From positions 1 to 8,349 of the forward strand of contig JAKJAE010000101.1 of NCBI GenBank assembly GCA_022707665.1: a stretch of DNA of 8,349 nucleotides, read 5' to 3'. Source of the stretch: Chloroflexota bacterium (GTDB lineage: Bacteria; Chloroflexota; Anaerolineae; B4-G1; SLSP01). The notes beneath the pieces were generated by a model. It was not told the origin of the DNA, did not search any database, and worked only from the letters and a program-made list of their open reading frames with translations. How positions within the stretch are numbered: the first letter of the stretch is position 1; the number at the start of each line of letters is the position of its first letter. The translations under genes were made by a program, and so were the position numbers. Positions 1 to 5,042 of the stretch are shown here, piece by piece.

Positions 1-1
1 C

Positions 2-1066
2 TTTCCTGTGCGCGAGATCGAGGAAGCGTGCAGCTATCTTCTGCGGCACGAGGCAAAGACAGCCCTGCAGTACAGCACAACCGAGGGACATCCGCCGCTG
101 CGCGAGTTCCTGGCCGAATCTATGGCGGATTACGGAATTCACCATGGACCAGACAACGTCCTGATCACCACCGGATCGCAACAGGCCCTGGACTTGATTG
201 GGAAGGTGTTCATCGACCCCGGCGCATCGGTGCTCACCTGCCGGCCAACATACTTGGGCGCCATCCAGGCGTGGCGTGCGTACCAGGCCCACTTTGTGAC
301 CGTGCCTCTGGACGACGACGGAATGCAAGTCGAGGTGCTTGAGGAAATCGTCAGCCGCCTCCCGGTGCGGTTCATCTACGTCCTGCCCAACTTCCACAAT
401 CCGGCGGGCACGACTCTCACCGAACCCCGTCGTAGGCGCCTTGTGGAGATTGCACGCAACCACGATCTCCTGATCATCGAGGATGATCCCTATGGCGCAC
501 TGCGATACGAGGGAGAAGACCTGACACCCATCGCAGCTCTGGCCCCAGAGAGGACGATCTACCTGGGCACGTTCTCCAAAACCCTCAGTCCCGGCCTGCG
601 AATCGGGTGGATCGTGGCGCCCACAGACATCCGCCAGAAGCTTGTGCAAGCCAAACAGGGCGCGGATCTGCACACGAGCACGTTCGATCAGATGATTGCC
701 AACGACATCGCGCAGCGCGGCATCCTGAGAGTCCACGTGCGCCAACTGCGGCAAGCCTATCGAGAACGCAGGGACACTATGCTCGACGCAATGGCAGAGT
801 TCTGGCCCGAGGGCTCAAGCTGGACACATCCCCAGGGAGGACTCTTCCTGTGGGCAAGGGCACCGGAAGGGGTCGACTCGCTGGATATGCTCAAGATAGC
901 GCTCGAGCACCGTGTAGCTTACGTGCCCGGCGTTAACTTCTACCCTGATGAGGATGGCGGCGAAAACGCGATGCGGCTGAACTTCTCGACTGCCAAACCC
1001 GAGATGATTGTTGAGGGCATCCACCGATTGGGCAAGACGATTGCCGACGCGTTACGCAGGGTCTAG
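2..1066 (+). CDS. PLP-dependent class I/II aminotransferase, LysN-like (5' end outside window)
   Basis: Fold-type I aminotransferase, probably cytoplasmic, moving an amino group between an amino acid and a 2-oxo acid. The reading frame is open to the window edge: Phe and Pro codons precede the first GTG at 8, and family members usually run about 400 residues, so roughly 35-50 N-terminal residues are missing. Numbering from the GTG at 8, the sequence shows [13 protein letters not shown] (substrate/PLP region), [10 protein letters not shown], an NPAG motif with Asn131, EDDPYG with Asp160 and Tyr162, the Schiff-base lysine Lys191 in [15 protein letters not shown], the QGADLHT stretch typical of LysN-type enzymes, and Arg323 in MRLNFS, which should bind the substrate carboxylate. 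From memory it resembles Thermus LysN (2-aminoadipate transaminase) over its whole length. The exact substrate is not proven: MocR-type regulators carry the same domain, and a GntR helix-turn-helix cannot be excluded because the start is cut off. It ends tail to tail with rtcB. Confidence 0.9.
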   Translation, partial: FPVREIEEACSYLLRHEAKTALQYSTTEGHPPLREFLAESMADYGIHHGPDNVLITTGSQQALDLIGKVFIDPGASVLTCRPTYLGAIQAWRAYQAHFVTVPLDDDGMQVEVLEEIVSRLPVRFIYVLPNFHNPAGTTLTEPRRRRLVEIARNHDLLIIEDDPYGALRYEGEDLTPIAALAPERTIYLGTFSKTLSPGLRIGWIVAPTDIRQKLVQAKQGADLHTSTFDQMIANDIAQRGILRVHVRQLRQAYRERRDTMLDAMAEFWPEGSSWTHPQGGLFLWARAPEGVDSLDMLKIALEHRVAYVPGVNFYPDEDGGENAMRLNFSTAKPEMIVEGIHRLGKTIADALRRV

Positions 1067-2465
1067 CCCTTGATCACTGCGATGGGACGGACTCGAGCAA
1101 CCCGTCGTGCGAGCCCCGCGGTTGCTACCGAGTCCACCACCTCGTCGACATCCTTGTAAGCCTCGGGGGCTTCCTCAGCAAGCCCCCTCATACTCTGCGC
1201 CCGCACGGCCACCCCCCGGCCGCGGAGTTGGCTACGAACGTCCTCTCCCCTCAGCTGTCGTGTAGCCTCGTGACGACTCATTGTCCGGCCCGCTCCGTGG
1301 CAGCACGATCCAAAGGCCAACGTCATAGCATTCTCATCACCGACCAGAACGTAGGAGGCAGTGCCCATGGAGCCCGGCACCAGTACCGGTTGACCGGTTC
1401 CCCTGTACGTACTACTGAGTTCGGGGTGACCCGCAGGGAAGGCGCGGGTCGCGCCCTTGCGGTGAACGATCAGTCTACGTTGTTTGCCGTCTACGACGTG
1501 GTCCTCTATCTTCGCAATGTTGTGTGCCACATCATACACCTGGTACAGACTCCAGTCCTGAACCTTCCCCGCAAGGCTCCGCTCGAACGCCGATCGGACT
1601 GCGTCGCTGCCATGTAGTCGCGCCCTTCCTCCGATGAGACTGGAGCTACGACCAGTTCACGGTCTGGGACCACGATGGGATAGCGCTGTGGTGCACTCTG
1701 GAAACGACGTACATACTGGGTACAGACTTCGTGCCCAAGCCCGCGTGATCCGCAGTGGATCTGGACGACAACCTGGCCGAGCAGCAAGCCGAAGGCCGCT
1801 GCCGTGTCCTGTTCGTAGATCCGATCGACCACATCGACTTCAAGGAAGTGATTCCCTGACCCCAGCGAACCCATCTGAGGCAGTCCGCGAGATCTCGCCC
1901 GGTCTGGAACGGCTTCAGGTCGCGCCTCTGCCAGGCATCCCCCGCTCTCCGTACGCTCAAGATCGCTTTCAGTCGCGTACCCGCGCTCCCGAGCCCAACC
2001 AGCACCGCGGGCAAGGACACGGCCAAGATCCTTCTGGGTCAGGCGGACACCTCCCTCTTCTCCGACGCCACTCGGACAGGCACGAAACAGAGCAGATGCC
2101 AATTCGTCCAGATAGGGTGCGATTTCAGCCTCGGTCAGGTGAGTTGCCAACATTCGCACCCCACAGTTGATGTCATAGCCGACTCCACCGGGCGACACGA
2201 AACCGCCATCATAGTCAAAGGCGGCAACACCCCCGATTGGAAAACCGTAGCCCTGATGGATGTCGGGCATAGCGATCGCATACTTCACAATGCCAGGGAG
2301 CATAGCAACATTGACGAGTTGCTCGACCGACCTATCACTCAGGGCCGCCTCCAGGATCTTCTGAGTGCCGACAACCCGCGCCGGCACTCGCATGCGTGGA
2401 TCGCAGTCTGTTGCCAGCTCCCACACGTTCGGACGGATCTGCTGGAAATCTCCCTTTGTGATCAT
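1063..2465 (-). pseudogene. rtcB: RtcB RNA-splicing ligase, frameshifted with internal deletion
   Basis: RtcB joins RNA 2',3'-cyclic phosphate or 3'-phosphate ends to 5'-OH ends, using GTP and Mn2+. Two frames together cover the family. The first, from ATG 2465, contains RMRVP, MPDIHQGYGFPIGG, GYDINCGVR (Asp98, Cys101), LGSGNHF (Asn205, His206), IHCGSRGLGH (His237) and EEGRDYMAA. The second, in the frame one base back, carries [19 protein letters not shown] (metal His), [18 protein letters not shown] (the His that is guanylylated) and the terminal RPIAVIKG lysine. At 1603-1610 the conserved block between DYxAA and the VRxAF helix, normally of AANFAWANRQ type, is absent and the frame changes. 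Residue offsets against archaeal RtcB imply about 16-17 lost codons, and the loss is 3k+1 bases. The first frame stops at 1506. The start is ATG 2465 because GGGAGG lies just upstream; an in-frame GTG at 2477 is less likely. It is last in the operon, 27 bp after archease. A genuine deletion and an assembly error cannot be separated here. Confidence 0.88.
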
Positions 2466-2469
2466 ACTA

Positions 2470-2475
2470 CCTCCC
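2470..2475 (-). promoter_or_regulatory. Shine-Dalgarno of rtcB
   Basis: The minus strand reads GGGAGG four bases before ATG 2465. The spacing is short, but the match is far better than anything ahead of the in-frame GTG at 2477, so it decides the start. Confidence 0.6.
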
Positions 2476-2492
2476 ACAAACCTGTCTGCGGC

Positions 2493-2903
2493 TCAGACAT
2501 CGAGCACGACTTCGGTGACGAACTGCCCCTGCTCATGCCTGACCGTCAGGTTGTGATACGTTGCCGCCTTGATGTATGTCTTCTGCTGGACAACCGGGAA
2601 GCCCACGGCGCTTCCGCGCAACTGGGTCATCGTCAGCGCTTCGAACTGGAACGACAGGAACAGGCATTGTGTCTCGTGGCCCAGGTAGAGCAGCTCATTC
2701 AGCCAGTCGATCAGCAGTGCCTCTACGTCGCCAGCGTCAAGTGCGATGGTTACCGCTGTACCAGGCGCATTGGGATTCGACTCACCGGCCAAATCAGCCA
2801 TACCGAGAGCCGCGGCGCGGAATAGATCCTCAAGCGTGTGAGCTTCGATGCGGAGCGCGAGATCCGCGGTGTGTGCGATCTCACTCCAGCTTCCCATCAC
2901 CAC
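2493..2903 (-). CDS. Archease, RtcB cofactor
   Basis: Archease (archease/DUF101 family) is a small cytoplasmic protein that speeds RtcB guanylylation, lets it turn over many times and broadens nucleotide use. The 136-residue product has the expected size. It shows the N-terminal HTAD signature at residues 11-14 with its conserved acidic residue, TLEDLFRAAALGMADL, LLIDWLNELLYL in the middle, and the C-terminal KAATYHNLTV followed by an acidic, hydrophobic tail ending VVLDV. GTG 2903 directly follows the TGA of mobB (TGAGTG), so translational coupling is likely. The next codons GTG 2900 and ATG 2897 are possible alternative starts, and no strong Shine-Dalgarno precedes any of them. It lies 27 bp before rtcB, the classic partner arrangement. 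It appears intact although the adjacent rtcB is broken. Confidence 0.92.
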   Translation of the reverse strand: MVMGSWSEIAHTADLALRIEAHTLEDLFRAAALGMADLAGESNPNAPGTAVTIALDAGDVEALLIDWLNELLYLGHETQCLFLSFQFEALTMTQLRGSAVGFPVVQQKTYIKAATYHNLTVRHEQGQFVTEVVLDV

Positions 2904-3416
2904 TCAACGGTCCAGATACCGCCTCATAAGGAACGCCACCAGCTTCACAACCTCGCCGAAACCGAACACCGCGCAGTCAGGATCCGGAAGTGGCACATCG
3001 GTCACGAACGCGATACGTCTGTCCAGACCGGGCAGAGGAACGGGATCACAAGCAGCGCGGACAACTTCGATCTTCTCGTAGCGGCTCCGCTTGAACCCCT
3101 CAAGCAGAATCAGCTGAGCGCCGTCAAGGTCAGCAAGGAGCGTTGCGACTTCGGGCTCCTCGGCATGCCGTCGGGTCTTGACCACGCGGTCCTTGCCAAC
3201 GAGGACAACGGAGGAGGCTCCGGCTTCCCAGAAGCGATAGGTATCGCTGCCGACAGCATCGCTCACGATGTCATGCTGCGGCACGTGCTTGACTGCCGCC
3301 ACCCGCACGCCCAGGCGTTCTAGCTCAGTGATGACCTGCGCTAGCAAGGTCGTCTTGCCGCTGCCAGAACGGCCCACGAAGGCCACCGCGGGGATACTTG
3401 GTGCATCTACGGTCAT
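2904..3416 (-). CDS. mobB: MobB, molybdopterin-guanine dinucleotide biosynthesis protein B
   Basis: MobB is a GTP-binding accessory protein for attaching GMP to molybdopterin to form the Mo-bis-MGD cofactor, working with MobA. The 170-residue product has the usual MobB length and landmarks: a Walker A P-loop GRSGSGKTT at about residues 15-23, the KHVPQHDI segment and GSDTYRFWEAGA that follow in this family, and a Walker B-like LILLEGFKRSRYEKIEV, where EGFK is characteristic. ATG 3416 overlaps the upstream kinase-like gene by four bases (ATGA). It has GGAG on the minus strand at 3426-3429, nine bases before the start. The archease GTG follows its stop immediately. No mobA, moaA or molybdoenzyme gene is visible here, so the role is inferred from family alone. 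Confidence 0.9.
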   Translation of the reverse strand: MTVDAPSIPAVAFVGRSGSGKTTLLAQVITELERLGVRVAAVKHVPQHDIVSDAVGSDTYRFWEAGASSVVLVGKDRVVKTRRHAEEPEVATLLADLDGAQLILLEGFKRSRYEKIEVVRAACDPVPLPGLDRRIAFVTDVPLPDPDCAVFGFGEVVKLVAFLMRRYLDR

Positions 3417-3766
3417 ATGTGACGTCTCCAGGCTGCTAGGAACTGCACCACCTCTGTGTACACCTCATCAGGCGTACGTGATGTGGTGTCGATATACAGG
3501 TCACAGTGCGTCCGCGCGTGGGCCAACCGTACTTCACGCTCGTCTGCCCACCAGGAGGAAGGGGCATCAAGGCCCTCACGGTCTGCAGCGCAGGCTATCG
3601 TGACGTCAAGGTAGATCAGCACATCGGGGTTTGTCAGTCGCCGCCACATATCTGGAACCGCCGAGTGCTCTTGCCTGATCTCTCGAACCACGAGTCCATC
3701 GCTGCGCAGTCGCCGGGCCAGTGTCGACTTTCCAGAGGAACAAGGGCCAACGATGCCAATGATCAC
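3413..3766 (-). CDS. Short P-loop kinase-like NTPase
   Basis: This is a 117-residue P-loop protein of the small-molecule or nucleotide kinase type; the substrate is unknown. Visible are a Walker A motif GPCSSGKST at residues 7-15 right after an MIIGIV beta strand, then RQEHSAVPDMW, a hydrophobic strand VLIYLDV ending in Asp that could serve as Walker B, an arginine-rich segment REVRLAHARTHCDLYIDT, and a C-terminal helix. The order (P-loop, strand with Asp, basic segment, YIDT strand) fits adenylate/cytidylate/shikimate-kinase-like folds, but those are usually 170-220 residues, so the lid and part of the core are reduced. GTG 3766 is the only start that keeps the P-loop strand, and no clear Shine-Dalgarno precedes it. 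It begins 21 bp after the phosphatase gene and overlaps mobB by four bases. I do not recognise a named gene. Confidence 0.75.
   Translation of the reverse strand: MIIGIVGPCSSGKSTLARRLRSDGLVVREIRQEHSAVPDMWRRLTNPDVLIYLDVTIACAADREGLDAPSSWWADEREVRLAHARTHCDLYIDTTSRTPDEVYTEVVQFLAAWRRHI
3426..3429 (-). promoter_or_regulatory. Shine-Dalgarno of mobB
   Basis: GGAG on the minus strand sits nine bases before ATG 3416, inside the last codons of the upstream gene. It supports this start alongside the ATGA stop-start overlap. Confidence 0.5.
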
Positions 3767-3787
3767 GACGCAACCAGAGACCGTGGG

Positions 3788-4498
3788 CTAAGCGTCCGGC
3801 ACCGGCATTTCGACCGTCAGCCGTCGCGGGCCCACAGGTGAACCAGACTGCACATGCAACGCGATGACGCTGGTGTCATCGCCAGGCCGACCGCTATCAA
3901 GCTCCATCGCTTGCTCCAACAGACCGTCTGCTACGGCCCTGGCTGTCGGCGTGATCTGCCAGATACCCTCGATAGCATCGGGAATGTACCACCCGGTACC
4001 GGAGCGGCTCCCGGCGTGGACCAGGCCATCGGTGCCGGCTACCGCAAGGAGGCCTGGCTCGAGCATCACGTGATCTACGGCAGGTCTCGTGGTCCGGTAG
4101 AAGCCCAGAGGCGCCGCTTCCTCATCAAGGCTCGTCGCGATGTCTCCAGACTGACGCACAAAGATCGCTGGATTGCCACATCGCGTGATGATGAGCGTAT
4201 GGCTGTCCTGCTCGACTGACAGAATCACAAGCGTAGCCGAGACTTTACCGCTACGTTGGGCATAGAGCATGTCGTTGGCAGCACGGGCCGCTGCCCCATC
4301 GCGAACACCCTCTGCTAGCTCGGAGATCACCTTGCGCATCACTTGCACGGCCACGGCGCGCGCCCCACTTCCGGAGCTCTGCCCATCAACCAATACGAGC
4401 GACAGCCCGCCCCGAGGACGCTCCACCATCTCCAGGAGATCGCCGCTCTCTCCTACAGCCCACTTCCCTACCTTGCTCACCGCCACCGATATGTGCAT
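3788..4498 (-). CDS. Stand-alone PP2C/SpoIIE-type protein serine phosphatase
   Basis: The 236-residue protein consists only of a SpoIIE-like PP2C catalytic domain, with no sensor, receiver or membrane segment. Metal-binding and fold motifs appear in order: ESGD with Asp20, LVLVDGQSSGSGA with Asp38-Gly39, SATLVILSV (87-95), the CGNPAIF turn (107-113), APLG (129-132), GTDGL with Asp157, and PGDDTSVIAL with Asp207-Asp208. Such enzymes remove phosphate from Ser/Thr of partner proteins, often anti-sigma-factor antagonists in stress signalling. No anti-sigma or STAS protein is encoded nearby, so its target is unknown. ATG 4498 is preceded by purine-rich AGGG stretches on the minus strand but by no ideal Shine-Dalgarno. 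It lies 51 bp after yajC in the same direction, which suggests co-transcription from the yajC promoter. Confidence 0.85.
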   Translation of the reverse strand: MHISVAVSKVGKWAVGESGDLLEMVERPRGGLSLVLVDGQSSGSGARAVAVQVMRKVISELAEGVRDGAAARAANDMLYAQRSGKVSATLVILSVEQDSHTLIITRCGNPAIFVRQSGDIATSLDEEAAPLGFYRTTRPAVDHVMLEPGLLAVAGTDGLVHAGSRSGTGWYIPDAIEGIWQITPTARAVADGLLEQAMELDSGRPGDDTSVIALHVQSGSPVGPRRLTVEMPVPDA

Positions 4499-4549
4499 GG
4501 ACCCTACACTATCCCTTCCCTGAGGTACCGAGACTGGCTGACGTCCCCC

Positions 4550-4855
4550 TCACGCCTCCGTGTTGTCGCTCGCTGAGGCCTGAGGCGCGCGATGCTTCCC
4601 GCTGATAGCCCCGGGTACAATGCGTACCTCTACACCCTCGGCAAGCTTGAGCTTCGCTATGTTGGCCACCAGGTCAAGGGCCGTTAGCTCACCAACAAAC
4701 CCGCCGATCGTCACAACCGTATCCCCTACGCGCAGGTCTCGTTCACGCTGCTTCTGGCGCCGTCGCGCCATGTACTGCGGCAGTATGAGAAATGCACCCA
4801 GTGCCACGATGACAATGACCCAATACGCGATGTTGCCAGCCTGTCCTGTTGGCAT
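4550..4855 (-). CDS. yajC: YajC, Sec translocase accessory membrane protein
   Basis: YajC is a small inner-membrane protein that associates with SecDF and SecYEG during protein export. The 101-residue product has a short N-terminal segment, one transmembrane helix at about residues 9-29 (IAYWVIVIVALGAFLILPQY), a basic stop-transfer run MARRRQKQRER facing the cytoplasm, and the diagnostic RVGDTVVTIGGFVGELTALD region. The C-terminus is short and polar. The frame remains open upstream to 4927, but ATG 4855 is chosen because AGGAG precedes it at the right distance and a promoter lies inside the longer frame. It is first in the minus-strand operon. secD, secF and tgt, the usual neighbours of yajC, are not present here. 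Confidence 0.9.
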   Translation of the reverse strand: MPTGQAGNIAYWVIVIVALGAFLILPQYMARRRQKQRERDLRVGDTVVTIGGFVGELTALDLVANIAKLKLAEGVEVRIVPGAISGKHRAPQASASDNTEA

Positions 4856-4861
4856 ATGCCT

Positions 4862-4866
4862 CTCCT
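4862..4866 (-). promoter_or_regulatory. Shine-Dalgarno of yajC
   Basis: The minus strand reads AGGAG six bases before ATG 4855, within GAGGAGAGGCAT. It fixes the yajC start against the longer open frame to 4927. Confidence 0.8.
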
Positions 4867-4895
4867 CTGTGCTGCAGTCTTTCCACGCACCTGTC

Positions 4896-4924
4896 ATTAT
4901 ACAGGGACGCACCATGCCCGGCAA
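4896..4924 (-). promoter_or_regulatory. Sigma70-type promoter of the yajC-rtcB operon
   Basis: On the minus strand, TTGCCG (4924-4919) and a perfect TATAAT (4901-4896) are separated by 17 bp. Transcription would start near 4889, giving a leader of about 33 bases that contains the yajC Shine-Dalgarno. No other promoter of this quality was noticed in the minus-strand cluster, whose genes are 51 bp apart or closer. Confidence 0.7.
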
Positions 4925-4936
4925 CAAAGCGCTAGC

Positions 4937-4964
4937 TTGTCACCACCGGCAGCAGGGCTACAAT
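4937..4964 (+). promoter_or_regulatory. Sigma70-type promoter of the histidine kinase operon
   Basis: TTGTCA (4937-4942) and TACAAT (4959-4964) each match consensus at five of six positions, with a 16 bp spacer. Transcription would begin near 4971. The element is divergent to the yajC promoter, with 12 bp between the two -35 boxes. Confidence 0.65.
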
Positions 4965-5030
4965 GGCTGGGTGAATGCCACGCCACGAATCTCACCCAGG
5001 CTGCAGACTCGGAAATCAGCGGAACGATGC

Positions 5031-5034
5031 GGAG
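5031..5034 (+). promoter_or_regulatory. Shine-Dalgarno of the histidine kinase
   Basis: GGAG lies eight bases before ATG 5043, the preferred kinase start. The frame itself is open upstream to 4620, across the antisense yajC gene, where it cannot be coding; an in-frame GTG at 4971 is the only other reasonable start. Confidence 0.6.
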
Positions 5035-5042
5035 ACGCGACG

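Noticed and set aside
1506..1539. Programmed -1 frameshift joining the two rtcB frames
   Set aside because: The overlap frame cannot supply the missing conserved block of about 16 residues, and no convincing slippery heptamer plus stem was seen. A deletion explains both the gap and the frame change.
1634..2170. 178-codon open frame on the + strand
   Set aside because: It lies wholly antisense to the conserved RtcB N-terminal coding region. Its product has low-complexity Arg/Pro/Ser composition and no recognisable motif.
2139..2825. 228-codon open frame on the + strand
   Set aside because: It runs antisense across the rtcB start and most of archease, both of which have clear family motifs. 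It has no domain, and the frame is a by-product of GC-rich codon use.
4620..5042. Extended N-terminus of the histidine kinase from 4620
   Set aside because: The first part is antisense to yajC and crosses the kinase promoter. The residues are not domain-like, and ATG 5043 has a proper Shine-Dalgarno.
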